Source of the DNA: Streptomyces mobaraensis
Lineage (GTDB): Bacteria > Actinomycetota > Actinomycetes > Streptomycetales > Streptomycetaceae
DNA length: 64,000 nt
Assembly: GCF_020099395.1 (NCBI RefSeq)
Contig: NZ_CP083590.1
Coordinates: forward strand, 930,001-994,000
Reading direction: 5' to 3'
Below are positions 15,300 through 24,616 of this stretch, piece after piece (position 1 is the first letter of the stretch; every line of letters begins with the position of its first letter). The translations under genes were made by a program, and so were the position numbers. Under the pieces are notes generated by a model, which saw nothing but the letters and a program-made list of their open reading frames with translations, did not search any database and was not told the DNA's origin.

Positions 15300-16787
15300 T
15301 CAGGACACGGACGTCGGCGCCGGCTCCACCTCGTCCGGTCCGGCCACCGTCCCCGCGTCCCGCCGCGGCCGCCCCGGGAGGACGGCCGTCAGTAGCGCCG
15401 CCACCGCCAGCAGTCCCGCGCCCGCCAGCAGGGCCAGGCCGTAGCCGTCGTTCAGCGCCACCAGCGGCGCGCCGCCGCGGTCGGTGAGCGTCGTCGTCCT
15501 GCTCGTCGCCACGCTCACCGTGACCGCCAGCCCCAGCGAACCGCCCACCTGCTGGGCGCTGTTGAGGATGCCGGAGGCCATCCCCGCGTCGGTCGGCGGT
15601 ACGCCGGTGGTCGCGGCGTGGGCCAGCGGGACCACGCACGCGCCGATGCCCAGGCTGGTGACCAGCGACGGGCCGAGGACGTCGGTGAGGAAGCCGCCGT
15701 CGGCGCTGACGCGGCTGAACCAGAACAGGCCCAGCGCCCCGACAAGCGCGCCGGCCGCCGCCGGCACCCGCGGCCCGGTCCGGGCGTACACCCGCCCGAC
15801 GAGCATGGCGCTGGTGACGAAGCCCAGGCAGAAGGGGATGAACGCCAGGCCGGCGACGGCCGGGCTGTAGTCCAGGACCCGCTGGAGGTAGAGCGAGACG
15901 AAGTAGAAGCTGGCGAACTGGCCAGCCGCGAGCAGCAGCATGGTCACGTTCGCCCCGCTGACCGTCCGGCGGGCGAACAGCCCCAGCCGCACCAGGGGGC
16001 TGCGGGCGGCCCGGGCCTCGTACAGCACGAAGCCCGCGAGCAGCGGCACCGCCGCACCCAGCAGGCCCAGCGTCAGCGGCGAGGACAGCGGGTGGTCGCC
16101 GGTGCGCCCCACCCCGTACACCAGAGCGGCCAGTCCGGTCGTGGCGAGGAGCGCGCCGCCCACGTCGAGCCGGCTGCGGTGCCCGGGCCGGCCGTCGGGG
16201 ATCATCCGGCCGGCCACCGCGGCGAGCACCACGACGGGCACGTTGATCAGCAGCACCCAGCGCCAGTCCAGATACTCGGTGAGCACCCCGCCGATCAGCA
16301 CCCCGGCCGCGCCGCCCGCCGAGCCGGCCGCGCTCCACCAGCCCAACGCCCGCCCTCGGGACGGCCCTTCGGGGAAGCAGGTGGTGACGATCGTCAGCGC
16401 GGCGGGGGCGAGGACGGCCGCACCCAGGCCCTGCACCGCGCGGGCGGCGACCAGTTGGCCCGGTGACTGGGCGATCCCGCCGGCCAGGCTGGCCAGGCCG
16501 AACAGGCCGAGTCCCCACCAGAGCACCAGCCGCCGCCCGTAGAGGTCGGCGATCCGGCCGCCGAGCAGCAGGCAGCCGCCGAAGACCAGGGTGTACGCGT
16601 TCACCACCCACAGCAGCCCGGACTCGGTGAAACCCAGGTCCTCGCGCATGGCCGCCAGGGCCACGTTCACCACGGAGGCGTCCAGGGTCACCATGAACTG
16701 GACGGCCACCACCACCGCCAGCACCCAGCCGTACCGGATGCCTTCCCCGGCCTCGGCCGGCACTTCAGCCCGTACTTCGTCCCGCAC
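15300..16787 (-). CDS. MFS drug/siderophore exporter, DHA2 (14-TM) family
   Basis: ~495-aa membrane protein with GTG start at 16787 and AGGAG six bases before it. It has major facilitator motif A (GGRIADLYGRR), the antiporter motif C region (AGSAGGAAGVLIGG) and hydrophobic spans along its whole length, fitting the EmrB/QacA-type DHA2 family, which uses the proton gradient. Its place between the NRPS operon and the siderophore-interacting protein suggests it exports the siderophore. It lies 85 bp downstream of the reductase gene on the same strand, so they are probably cotranscribed. Substrate is inferred from context only. Confidence 0.9.
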   Translation of the reverse strand: MRDEVRAEVPAEAGEGIRYGWVLAVVVAVQFMVTLDASVVNVALAAMREDLGFTESGLLWVVNAYTLVFGGCLLLGGRIADLYGRRLVLWWGLGLFGLASLAGGIAQSPGQLVAARAVQGLGAAVLAPAALTIVTTCFPEGPSRGRALGWWSAAGSAGGAAGVLIGGVLTEYLDWRWVLLINVPVVVLAAVAGRMIPDGRPGHRSRLDVGGALLATTGLAALVYGVGRTGDHPLSSPLTLGLLGAAVPLLAGFVLYEARAARSPLVRLGLFARRTVSGANVTMLLLAAGQFASFYFVSLYLQRVLDYSPAVAGLAFIPFCLGFVTSAMLVGRVYARTGPRVPAAAGALVGALGLFWFSRVSADGGFLTDVLGPSLVTSLGIGACVVPLAHAATTGVPPTDAGMASGILNSAQQVGGSLGLAVTVSVATSRTTTLTDRGGAPLVALNDGYGLALLAGAGLLAVAALLTAVLPGRPRRDAGTVAGPDEVEPAPTSVS

Positions 16788-16872
16788 GTCGCGCTCCTGT
16801 CTGTTCTTCCGGGACCGTCTCGGTTCTTCCGGGCCTTTCCGGACCCGGGTTCGGGCCGCCGCTCGTCCTGTC

Positions 16873-17775
16873 TCAGACCTTCGACCGGACGGCCTCGTGG
16901 GCGACCCCGTCCGCGTCACCCCGGCCCGCGTCGTCCCGGTTCACGTCGTCGCCCTCGGTGGCCACCCACTGCTCGACCGTCATGCCGTGCCGCCAGTAGC
17001 CGGAGGCGTCGAGGGCGCTGCGCTCCAGGCCGCGCTCGTGGAGCAGATGGCGGCGGACGGCCCGGACGGCGCTCGCCTCGCCGGCGACCCAGGCGTGCAC
17101 CACGCCCTCGGGCCAGGCCAGTTCGCGGACCGCGCGTTCCATCGGCGTAGGAGAGCGCCATCCGGCACGGTCGCGGCGCACCCAGCGGATCTCGGTGCCG
17201 GGGGGCGCCTCCAGGTACTGCTCGTCGTCCTCGTCCGCCACTTCGGCGATCACCAGGGCCCGGGCACCGGACGGTATGCGTTCCAGCATGGTGGCGATGG
17301 CGGGCAGGGCGGTCTCGTCGCCGGCGATGAGGTGGACGTCGGCCTCGGGGGCGGGGGTCCAGCCTCCCGTCGGCCCGGCGATGCCGAGCAGGTCGCCGGG
17401 GCGGGCCCGGCGGGCCCAGTCGACGGCGCGGCCGTCGCCGTGCACGACGAAGTCGATGTCCAGTTCCAGGGTGGCCGGGTCGAAGCGGCGCACCGTGTAC
17501 GAGCGGGCGTGCGGGATGGCCGCGCCCTCGGGGTACCGCATGCCGGTGGGGCCGATCTCCGGCAGGGCGGGCGCGCGTTCGCCCGGCGCGGGGAAGAAGA
17601 GTTTGACGCGTTCGTCGGCGGTGCGGCCGGCGGCGAAGCCGCGCAGCGTCTCGCCGCCGACGCGCAGCCGCAGCATGCGGGGGGTGAGCGCGGTGGCCCG
17701 CAGCAAGGGGGCCAGATAGGTCTCGATCCGGGCTCGCGGGAGCCGCTTGCGCATACTTCCCTCGGCTCGCCTCAT
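16873..17775 (-). CDS. Siderophore-interacting protein (FAD-dependent ferric reductase)
   Basis: ~300-aa protein of the ViuB/SIP family. The FAD-binding motif RSYTVRRF, the dinucleotide-binding region GDETALPAI and the C-terminal GYWRHG motif are present. Such enzymes reduce ferric siderophore in the cytoplasm and release iron. Start chosen at 17775 because GAGGTGG lies eight bases upstream; an ATG at 17754 with GAGGG closer is possible. It is divergent from a TetR gene and followed by the exporter, so the pair is probably one transcription unit. No iron box is visible in this promoter, which suggests TetR rather than DmdR control. Confidence 0.93.
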   Translation of the reverse strand: MRRAEGSMRKRLPRARIETYLAPLLRATALTPRMLRLRVGGETLRGFAAGRTADERVKLFFPAPGERAPALPEIGPTGMRYPEGAAIPHARSYTVRRFDPATLELDIDFVVHGDGRAVDWARRARPGDLLGIAGPTGGWTPAPEADVHLIAGDETALPAIATMLERIPSGARALVIAEVADEDDEQYLEAPPGTEIRWVRRDRAGWRSPTPMERAVRELAWPEGVVHAWVAGEASAVRAVRRHLLHERGLERSALDASGYWRHGMTVEQWVATEGDDVNRDDAGRGDADGVAHEAVRSKV

Positions 17776-17812
17776 CGGCGGCCACCTCATTTCCGTGGGT
17801 CTCGCTCCTCGG

Positions 17813-17850
17813 GCTCGATCGAGCGAGAGAAATCCTACATGTATAAAAAA
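17813..17850. promoter_or_regulatory. Divergent promoter between siderophore reductase and TetR gene
   Basis: AT-rich region with two short palindromes, GCTCGATCGAGC (17813-17824) and TACATGTA (17836-17843), followed by TATAAAA at 17842. These are candidate TetR operator and promoter elements; assignment is by position. Confidence 0.5.
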
Positions 17851-17965
17851 GCTACCCTCAAGCTCTCGCGGCGACCGAGGACCACCGCGGGCGCGACCGG
17901 GAACCGCCACGGGCGCGAGCGAGGACCGCCGCGGGCGCGAGCGGGTACGGAGAAAGGGCAGAACG

Positions 17966-18652
17966 CTGGCCGGCAACAGCACTTCCAGTAGCAGCAGCAC
18001 CAAGCGGGGCCGACCGCCCCGGCTGTCCCGCGAGCACATCGTGGCCGCGGCCTACGAGATCATCCTCAAGGAGGGCGCCGAGCACCTGACGATGCGCCGG
18101 CTGGCGGCGGCGCTGGACAGCACCGCCATGGCCGTCTACTACCACGTGCGGGACAAGGACGAACTGCTCGCCCTCGTCCTGGAGCACGTCGCCCGCAACC
18201 TCCCCCGGCCGCCGCTCCCCGACGACCCGAGGGAGCGGCTGGTGGTCGTCTGCGGCCTGATGCACCAGGCGTTCGCCGACCACCCGTGGGTGGTGCCCAT
18301 CGTGGCCCGCGGCGAACTCGTCGGCATGTCGGCGGTGTGGATGACCGAGGAGATCCTCGGCGCCCTCACCGCCTACGGGCTCGGCCGCGAGGAGGCGTTC
18401 TGGGCGCACCAGACGCTCTGGTACTACACGGCCGGCCATGCCCTCTCGACGCCGCCGCGCTCGCTGCCCGAACCGGGCGACGGAGCGGGCGGCGGGAGGG
18501 GCCGGCACTACCCCGAGACCGCCGCCGCCCCGGAGACGGCGGCCGCGTACCCGCACGTCACCTCCTATGCCGAGGACTCACGGGAGTTGGAGGCCCGGTA
18601 CGACTACGAGCAGGGGATCCGGCACATCCTGGACGGGGTGCTGAACACCTGA
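17966..18652 (+). CDS. TetR-family transcriptional regulator
   Basis: ~228 aa. Residues ~10-60 form a TetR helix-turn-helix (RGRPPRLSREHIV, TMRRLAAALDSTAMAVYYHV) and the rest is a ligand-binding helical domain. Start is uncertain: the conserved part begins soon after 17980, no ATG or GTG is well placed, and a CTG at 17966 has AGAAAGGG eight bases upstream; an in-frame GTG near 17793 would add ~58 unusual residues. It is divergent from the siderophore reductase/exporter unit and is its most likely regulator. The 3' end converges on the binding-protein gene with a 15-bp gap. Confidence 0.85.
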   Translation: MAGNSTSSSSSTKRGRPPRLSREHIVAAAYEIILKEGAEHLTMRRLAAALDSTAMAVYYHVRDKDELLALVLEHVARNLPRPPLPDDPRERLVVVCGLMHQAFADHPWVVPIVARGELVGMSAVWMTEEILGALTAYGLGREEAFWAHQTLWYYTAGHALSTPPRSLPEPGDGAGGGRGRHYPETAAAPETAAAYPHVTSYAEDSRELEARYDYEQGIRHILDGVLNT

Positions 18653-18667
18653 TGACCCGGACGGCCT

Positions 18668-19792
18668 TCAGCCGGCCTTCAGCCGGCCACCGGCCGGCCG
18701 TCTGCCGACCTTCCTCCCCTTCTCCAGCGCCTCCGCGAGCCGTTCCATCAGCGGGGCGTAGCCCGCGTAGGTGAACTGGGCCTCGTTGTTCCACGGGACG
18801 ACCTGCCCGGCCTTGACCGCCGGCAGGTCGTTCCAGGTGGGCTTGGAGCGCGCCACCTCGTCCAGCGGCATGTTGTTGGACCGCTGGTCGTAGAAGAGGA
18901 TGTCGGGGCGGTAGGCGTCCGCGTTCTCCCAGCTGTGCTTCTCCCAGTAGCCGGGCGGGCCGGGACGCTCCGGGACGATCAACCGGACGCCCAGCTCACG
19001 GTAGTAGCGCAGGTCGGGCAGCTTGTCGGGGACGGCCGCGGAGAGCGCGTCGGGCTGGGCGGCCACGGCGAGCACCCTCAGCCCGCCGTTGGCCTTCGCC
19101 GCGCGGCGCAGCCGTTCCGCGGCCCGCTCGAACCGGGCCTTGGCGTCGACGACGGCCGTTGCCCGCAGGTCGGCGCCCAGGGACTTGGCGAGTTCGGCGT
19201 ACCGCTCGACGGCCCGGACGAGGGAGACGTCGGAGGTGCGGATGCCGACGCTCGGCGCGAAGCCGAGGATCTTCTTCTCGCTCTGCTCGGGCAGCAGCCA
19301 CAGGTGCTGTCCCACGTTGACGTTGCCGACGAGGAGTTGGGGGCGCAGCGCCGCGTACCTCTCGATCGAGAACTGCCCGGTGCCGCCCAGCGACGGGAGC
19401 CGCTCCACGTCCAGGGTCCCGGCCTGCGGGGCGGGTTTGCCGTCCTTGAGCTTCGCCGGGCCGTAGACGGCGGCGCAGTCGATGCCGTAGTCGTGCAGGG
19501 CGGCGGCGGAGGCGACGTACGCGACGATGCGCTGGGGGGTGGATCCGGCCTTGGCCGTCTCGCCGCGGTCGTCGAGGAAGCTCCAGCCGTCCCCGGAGCC
19601 GCCGCCCGCGCCCTTGCCGGAGCCGTCGGCGTCCGAGTCGCCGTCCGAGCCGCCGCAGGCCGTCAGCAGTGCGCCGACGCCCAACGCGCCTCCGGTGGTG
19701 AGCAGTCGGCGGCGTGACAGCGGCCCGGACGGCCGCCGATCGGCTGTCCGACGTCTCGTCAACTCGCTGCGTACGCGGTCGGGGGCAGTCAA
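18668..19792 (-). CDS. Iron-siderophore ABC transporter binding lipoprotein
   Basis: ~374 aa. The N-terminus has a twin-arginine-like stretch (SRRRLLT) and a lipobox LLTAC with the lipidated Cys, followed by a Gly/Ser/Asp linker. The body is a TroA/FepB-type periplasmic-binding fold that captures ferric siderophore outside the membrane. The start is taken as TTG at 19792, with GAGG just upstream. It is transcribed away from the two permease genes, and the iron box at 19909-19927 sits between them, so both directions are likely iron-repressed. The protein ends in a GGRLKAG sequence encoded by a short GGCCTTCAGCC tandem repeat. Confidence 0.93.
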   Translation of the reverse strand: MTAPDRVRSELTRRRTADRRPSGPLSRRRLLTTGGALGVGALLTACGGSDGDSDADGSGKGAGGGSGDGWSFLDDRGETAKAGSTPQRIVAYVASAAALHDYGIDCAAVYGPAKLKDGKPAPQAGTLDVERLPSLGGTGQFSIERYAALRPQLLVGNVNVGQHLWLLPEQSEKKILGFAPSVGIRTSDVSLVRAVERYAELAKSLGADLRATAVVDAKARFERAAERLRRAAKANGGLRVLAVAAQPDALSAAVPDKLPDLRYYRELGVRLIVPERPGPPGYWEKHSWENADAYRPDILFYDQRSNNMPLDEVARSKPTWNDLPAVKAGQVVPWNNEAQFTYAGYAPLMERLAEALEKGRKVGRRPAGGRLKAG

Positions 19793-19885
19793 GGCGCCTC
19801 GCTCTCATCGCGGGTTCCGCGGACCGGCGCGCCCGGGTGCGGCGGGCGGCCGACGGGAATTCCCTGGGAAATCCGACAAAGCAGG

Positions 19886-19927
19886 TTTACGCATATAGCT
19901 GGACCAAGTGAGGTTAGGCTAACCTAC
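19886..19927. promoter_or_regulatory. Divergent iron-regulated promoter with near-perfect iron box
   Basis: The 19-mer at 19909-19927 matches TTAGGTTAGGCTAACCTAA at 17 of 19 positions, a clear DmdR/IdeR operator. Next to it at 19886-19897 is the 12-mer TTTACGCATATA, also present at 15089-15100. CATATA may serve as the -10 for the permeases and TATATG for the binding protein. The box ends only four bases before the permease ATG. Confidence 0.88.
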
Positions 19928-19931
19928 CTGA

Positions 19932-20981
19932 ATGCTGTTGAACAGGCCGGCGCCCGTCGCGGCGGCACCTCCTCCCCCGGCGGTGCGGCGACGCCAAGTC
20001 CCCTATCCGGCAATGCTCCTGACGTCGTGTGCGGTCCTGCTGCTGCTCGTCGTCCTCAGCCTGGTGATCGGCGCCCGGGCGGTGCCGCCCGGCCATGTGT
20101 GGCACGGGCTGTTCGACTTCACCGGCACCACCGACGACATCGTCGTCCGCCGCGTCCGCCTCCCCCGCACCCTGCTGGGGCTGCTGGCCGGCGCCTCGCT
20201 GGGCCTCGCCGGAGCGGTCATGCAGAGCCTGACCCGCAACCCGCTGGCCGACCCGGGACTGCTCGGCATCAACGCCGGCGCCTCCGCGGCGGTGGTCACG
20301 GCGATCAGCTTCCTCGGCGTCACCTCTCTGACGGGCTATGTGTGGTTCGCCTTCCTGGGCTCCGGGGTCTGCGCGGTCCTCGTCTACCTCATCGGCGGCA
20401 GCCGCTCGGCCACCCCGGTGCGGCTCGCGCTCGGCGGCACGGCCGTCTCCGCCGCGCTGCACGGGTACATCAACTCCGTACAGCTGATGGACTCCGCCGC
20501 GCTGGACCGGCTCCGCTTCTGGACCGTCGGCTCGCTGGCCTCCGCCCACGCGGGCATCGTGCTGCGGGTCGCGCCCTTCCTGCTCGCCGGCATGGTCCTC
20601 GCGCTGGCCCTCGCCCGCCCGCTGAACTCCGTCGCCCTCGGCGACGACGCCGCCCGCGCCCTGGGCACGAACCTCACCCGCACCCGCGCGGCGTCCTTCC
20701 TGGCCATCACCCTGCTGTGCGGGGGCGCGACGGCGGCCTGCGGCCCGATCGCCTTCGTCGGCCTGATGGTCCCGCACATCGCCCGCTCCTTCACCGGCCC
20801 CGACCTGCGCCGCCTCCTCCCCCAGTCGGCGGTGCTCGCCGCGGTGCTGCTGCTCGCCGCGGACATCGCCGGACGCGTCGTCGTACGGCCCGCGGAACTC
20901 CAGGCCGGCATCGTGACGGCGCTGGTGGGAGGCGCGGTCTTCCTCCACCTGGTCCGGCGCAGAAAGGTGGCGCAGCTGTGA
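19932..20981 (+). CDS. FecCD-family iron-siderophore ABC transporter permease (first subunit)
   Basis: 349 aa, hydrophobic throughout, with the FecCD signature TRNPLADPGLLG and the conserved LGDDAARALG loop that contacts the ATPase. It forms the membrane channel with the next gene product. The ATG at 19932 follows the iron box by four bases and no ordinary ribosome site is visible, so either the message starts within or before the operator with a very short leader, or translation starts further in. The stop overlaps the start of the next gene (GTGA). Confidence 0.94.
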   Translation: MLLNRPAPVAAAPPPPAVRRRQVPYPAMLLTSCAVLLLLVVLSLVIGARAVPPGHVWHGLFDFTGTTDDIVVRRVRLPRTLLGLLAGASLGLAGAVMQSLTRNPLADPGLLGINAGASAAVVTAISFLGVTSLTGYVWFAFLGSGVCAVLVYLIGGSRSATPVRLALGGTAVSAALHGYINSVQLMDSAALDRLRFWTVGSLASAHAGIVLRVAPFLLAGMVLALALARPLNSVALGDDAARALGTNLTRTRAASFLAITLLCGGATAACGPIAFVGLMVPHIARSFTGPDLRRLLPQSAVLAAVLLLAADIAGRVVVRPAELQAGIVTALVGGAVFLHLVRRRKVAQL

Positions 20982-22045
20982 ACTCCCGTACCCCCGGCGC
21001 CCGGGTGCCCGTCCGCGGCCGGGTCCTCCGCCCCGGCGGCCGCCTCTCGGTCCGCTTCGACCCGCGCTCCCTCCTCGTCTGCGCGGCGCTGACGGCCGTG
21101 GCGCTGCTGGCGGCGCTGGCGCTGCTCGGCAGCGGCGACTACCCGCTGTCGGTCGCGGACGTCGCCCGTACGCTCATGGGCGACGGCAGCCCGGCCGACG
21201 AGGCGATCGTCAACGAACTCCGGCTGCCGCGCGGCCTGGCCGCCCTGCTCGTCGGCGCGGCCCTGGGTCTGGCCGGAGCGGTCTTCCAGAGCATCGCCCG
21301 CAACCCGCTGGGCAGCCCGGACGTCGTCGGGTTCGGCCAGGGCTCGGCCACCGGGGCGCTCTGTGTCATCGTCGTCCTGCACGGCGACAGCACCGCCGTC
21401 GCGGCCGGCGCGGTGGCCGGCGGCCTGCTCACCGGGGTGCTGGTGTACGCGCTCGCCTGGCGCCGCGGCGTCCACGGCTACCGGCTCGTGCTCGTTGGCA
21501 TCGGCACGGCCGCGGTGCTCACCGCCGGCAACGGATACCTGCTCACCGAGGCAGAGTTCAGCGACGCGCAGCGGGCCGTCATGTGGCTGACGGGCTCGCT
21601 CGACGGGCGGAGCTGGGACGAGGTGGGGCCGCTCGCGGTGGCCTGCGCCGTCCTGCTGCCGGTGGTCGCCGCGTACGGCCGCCGCCTCTCCACGATGGAA
21701 CTCGGCGACGACGCGGCGCACGCGCTCGGGGTGCCGGTGGAGCGGACCCGCCTGGTCCTGATGGCCGCCGCCACCCTCCTCACGGCCGCGGCCACGGCGG
21801 CCGCCGGCCCGATCGGCTTCGTCGCCCTCTCGGCCCCCCAACTCGCCCGCCGCCTCACCCGCTCCCCCGGCCCCCAACTCGCCCCGGCCGCCTGCATGGG
21901 CGCGGCCCTGCTGATCGGCGCCGACTGGGCCTCCCAACACCTTTTCGGCGCCGACCGTCTGCCGGTGGGTGCGGTGACGGGCGTCCTGGGCGGCGTGTAC
22001 CTGGTCTGGCTCCTGGTGACGGAACGCCGCGCGGGCCGGGTGTGA
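20978..22045 (+). CDS. FecCD-family iron-siderophore ABC transporter permease (second subunit)
   Basis: ~355 aa from a GTG at 20978 that overlaps the upstream stop; AAAGGTGG lies just before it. It carries ARNPLGSPDVVG and LGDDAAHALG, the FecD counterparts of the motifs in the first subunit. Together with the binding lipoprotein it makes an importer, but no ATP-binding subunit follows: the next gene is on the opposite strand and unrelated. The ATPase must be encoded elsewhere or shared with another siderophore importer. Confidence 0.94.
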   Translation: MNSRTPGARVPVRGRVLRPGGRLSVRFDPRSLLVCAALTAVALLAALALLGSGDYPLSVADVARTLMGDGSPADEAIVNELRLPRGLAALLVGAALGLAGAVFQSIARNPLGSPDVVGFGQGSATGALCVIVVLHGDSTAVAAGAVAGGLLTGVLVYALAWRRGVHGYRLVLVGIGTAAVLTAGNGYLLTEAEFSDAQRAVMWLTGSLDGRSWDEVGPLAVACAVLLPVVAAYGRRLSTMELGDDAAHALGVPVERTRLVLMAAATLLTAAATAAAGPIGFVALSAPQLARRLTRSPGPQLAPAACMGAALLIGADWASQHLFGADRLPVGAVTGVLGGVYLVWLLVTERRAGRV

Positions 22046-22097
22046 GCGCACCCTTCGGCCCGGACGGGCGCCGCAGCTCGTCGGGGGTGCCCCGCCG

Positions 22098-22604
22098 CTA
22101 CGGCGCGCCGACGGGTCCGGACCCGGGCGGTTCGTCGCCGAGGATCCCGGCCAAGTGCCGCAGCGACTCGGGCAGGTGCTCGGGGCCGAACGGCGGGAAG
22201 CGCAGGTACTCCCGGACGGACCCGGGCACCGCCGACCAGTCGTAGGTGAGCGTGACCCCGGTCGCGGACGGCCCGAGCGCCTCCAGGTCGTACCGCCAGA
22301 ACCAGCCGCCGAACTCCAGCCGCCCGCCGCCCTTGTCCTGCCCGGTCAGCCAGCCGATGGCGCGCGGCGGGTCGTACACATGGACCTTGTTGACCACGCG
22401 GTAGCCGCCGTCCGGGTGGTCCGGGTGGTACATGTCCATCCGGAACAGCTGCCCCGCCTCGGTCAGCGGCGCCCGGTCGACGGCTTCCCGTACCCAGCCG
22501 GTGCCGTCGATCGCGGCGTGGGCCGTCGGGTCCGCCAGGACGGCGAACACCGTCGCGGCGGGCGCGGCGATGGTCAGGGTGGCGCTGACGCTGTCGTGGC
22601 TCAT
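22098..22604 (-). CDS. SRPBCC-domain protein (START/Bet v1-like)
   Basis: ~168 aa from ATG at 22604 with GGAGTG upstream. The N-terminus (TLTIAAPAATVFAVLADPT) and the later GWFWRYDLEAL...VTLTYDW pattern match polyketide-cyclase/SRPBCC proteins that form a hydrophobic binding cup. The ligand is unknown. It lies 64 bp downstream of an XRE regulator on the same strand and converges on the siderophore permeases. It is probably unrelated to the siderophore locus. Confidence 0.85.
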   Translation of the reverse strand: MSHDSVSATLTIAAPAATVFAVLADPTAHAAIDGTGWVREAVDRAPLTEAGQLFRMDMYHPDHPDGGYRVVNKVHVYDPPRAIGWLTGQDKGGGRLEFGGWFWRYDLEALGPSATGVTLTYDWSAVPGSVREYLRFPPFGPEHLPESLRHLAGILGDEPPGSGPVGAP

Positions 22605-22668
22605 GCGGACACACTCCTTGTCGTCTCGTCCCGGGCGTTCCCGGCGCGCCCCCCGGTCCATCGTCCCC

Positions 22669-23520
22669 CTACGGGCCGTCCGCCCGCCGCGCGGCCGCCC
22701 CCTCCGCCGCCATGGCCAGCAGGACCAGCGCGTCGTGCTCGGGCGTACCGGGGGCGGCCTGGTAGAGGAGGAGGCGGTTGCCCGGGTGGGCGGTGGTGAG
22801 GACCTCGTTGGCGAGGGTGACGCGGCCGATGACCGGATGGTCGAAGTCCGTGGCGCCGCCGCGTTTGACGAGCACCTCGTGCCGGTCCCACAGCGCGGCG
22901 AACTCCCGGTCGGCGGCGGCCAGTTCGGCGACGAGCGCGGCGGTGGCCTCCGGGGCGGACGGCTGGACGGTCCGCAGGTGGGCGACGCAGTTGCGGGCCA
23001 CGCGCCGCCAGTCGGCGAAGAGCGTGCGCGCGGCCGGGTGCAGGAACGTGTACCGGACGGTGTTCCGCCGGCCCGGCGGCCAGTCGTCGAGGCCGGGCAT
23101 CAGGGCGTACCCCTCCGGGTTGGCCGCCAGTACGTCGTTGGTCTCGTCGAGTACGTACGCCGGGCCCGGCCGGAGCGATGCGAGCAGGAGCCACAGCCCC
23201 TGGCCGACCGGACGCGGGGCGGCGGGCCGGCGGCGCGGCGACCGTCCGGCGGCCCGGTCGGCGAGGGCGAACAGGTGGGCGTGCTCGTCGTCGGTGAGCC
23301 GCAGCACCCGGGCCAGCGCGTCCAGGACGGCGTCGCTGGGCGCCGTCTCCCGGCCCTGTTCGATGCGGGCGTAGTAGTCGACGCTCACCCCGGCCAGCGC
23401 GGCCAGCTCCTCCCGGCGCAGCCCGGGGGCGCGCCGGGCGCCCGGGCCGGTGGGCAGTCCGACGTCGGCCGGGCCGATCCGTCCGCGCCGGGTCCGCAGG
23501 AATTCCCCCATCGCGTTCAT
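22669..23520 (-). CDS. XRE-family regulator with MmyB-like ligand-binding domain
   Basis: ~283 aa. The N-terminal helix-turn-helix reads RREELAALAGVSVDYYARIE, followed from about residue 100 by the MmyB-like PAS-type domain (LDETNDVLAANPEG, RYTFLHPAAR). This family is common in Streptomyces, often divergent from a short-chain dehydrogenase, exactly as here. It probably represses or activates the SDR gene at 23669 in response to a fatty-acid-like ligand (family knowledge). Start at the ATG at 23520; the ribosome site is weak (GGCGGG). Confidence 0.92.
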   Translation of the reverse strand: MNAMGEFLRTRRGRIGPADVGLPTGPGARRAPGLRREELAALAGVSVDYYARIEQGRETAPSDAVLDALARVLRLTDDEHAHLFALADRAAGRSPRRRPAAPRPVGQGLWLLLASLRPGPAYVLDETNDVLAANPEGYALMPGLDDWPPGRRNTVRYTFLHPAARTLFADWRRVARNCVAHLRTVQPSAPEATAALVAELAAADREFAALWDRHEVLVKRGGATDFDHPVIGRVTLANEVLTTAHPGNRLLLYQAAPGTPEHDALVLLAMAAEGAAARRADGP

Positions 23521-23668
23521 CCCGCCGAGTCTGCCACCGGACGGTGACCTTCCGGGTGGCTGTGTCACACCCAGGGTCCCGGCATCCAGGTTCCCAGCCC
23601 CCCGCTTCCCGGCACCCGGGATCCGCCCGGCCTTCCCGCGCCCCGGACGGCGGCGCAGGCTCGGGGCC

Positions 23669-24382
23669 ATGACTGACGTACTGATCATCGGCGGCGGCTC
23701 CGGGATGGGCCTGGCCCTCGCCCGCACCCTGCTCTCCGAACAGCTGGACGTGACCATCGCCGGCCGGTCCGCCGAACGGCTCGCGGCGGCCCGCGCCGCA
23801 CTGGAACCGGCCGCCGCCGGGCGGATCCGCACCCTGCGGGCGGACATCGGCAGGGAGGAGGACGTGGCCGCACTCTTCGACACCGTGGGGCCGGTGGAGC
23901 ACGTGGTGGTCACGGCGGCGGACGTGACGGGGGCGTACGGCCGGAGCGCCGACATCACCGCCTCGGCCGCCCGCAACGTCCTGGACGTCAAGCTGCTCGG
24001 CGCCTGGCTCGTCGGCAAGTACGCGGCCGGGCGGGTCACCGGCTCCCTCACCTACACGTCCGGGATCAACGCCTACCGGCCGAACGGCTCCAATACGATC
24101 GTGGCCGCGGCCAACGGCGCGCTCGCCTCGCTCGCGTCCGGCCTCGCGGTCGAACTGGCCCCGGTGCGGGTGAACGTGGTGTCGCCGGGCTGGGTGGACA
24201 CGCCCGTCTGGGACCGGCTCGGCATGGACAAGGAGGCGGCCTTCGCCGACCTGGCAAAACGCCTCCCGGCCCGGCGCATCGGTACGCCGGAGGACATCGC
24301 CCAGGCGTTCCTGTCGGTGCTGCGCAACGGGTTCGTCACCGGGACGGTGCTGCACGTCGACGGCGGGCACCGCCTGGTGTGA
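23669..24382 (+). CDS. Atypical short-chain dehydrogenase/reductase lacking Tyr and Lys
   Basis: 237 aa, divergent from the XRE-MmyB regulator. The Rossmann dinucleotide motif is GGGSGMG and the downstream VNVVSPGWVDTP is typical of SDRs. The position of the catalytic YxxxK reads IVAAANG instead, so both Tyr and Lys are missing, as in a recognised non-classical SDR subgroup. The active-site Ser region (YTSG) remains. It may bind NAD(P) without the usual chemistry or use another proton donor. The 234 bp after the stop hold no gene I can support. Confidence 0.88.
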   Translation: MTDVLIIGGGSGMGLALARTLLSEQLDVTIAGRSAERLAAARAALEPAAAGRIRTLRADIGREEDVAALFDTVGPVEHVVVTAADVTGAYGRSADITASAARNVLDVKLLGAWLVGKYAAGRVTGSLTYTSGINAYRPNGSNTIVAAANGALASLASGLAVELAPVRVNVVSPGWVDTPVWDRLGMDKEAAFADLAKRLPARRIGTPEDIAQAFLSVLRNGFVTGTVLHVDGGHRLV

Positions 24383-24616
24383 CGGCGGCCGGCACGGCGT
24401 CGCGGGCCCGGACGCGCCGCTGCCGCCGGGCCGAGGGTCGCGCGGGTATGCGCTGTGGGCGGCGGGCCCGGGGACCGCCTCCGCTCGGCCGGGACGTTCG
24501 CGTCGGCGAGCGCCCGCGGCCGCGCCGAGGAGCCGACGGCTCGTCACCGCTTCCCGACGCCCGGGAGCTCCGCCTCCCCGTACGGCGCCGGCGCCACGGA
24601 CCCTGGTGTACCCGCG

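Noticed and set aside
20027..20977. Extension of the second permease frame upstream to 20027
   Set aside because: Arg/Pro-rich shadow of the first permease; the GTG at 20978 with ribosome site and GTGA overlap is the natural start.
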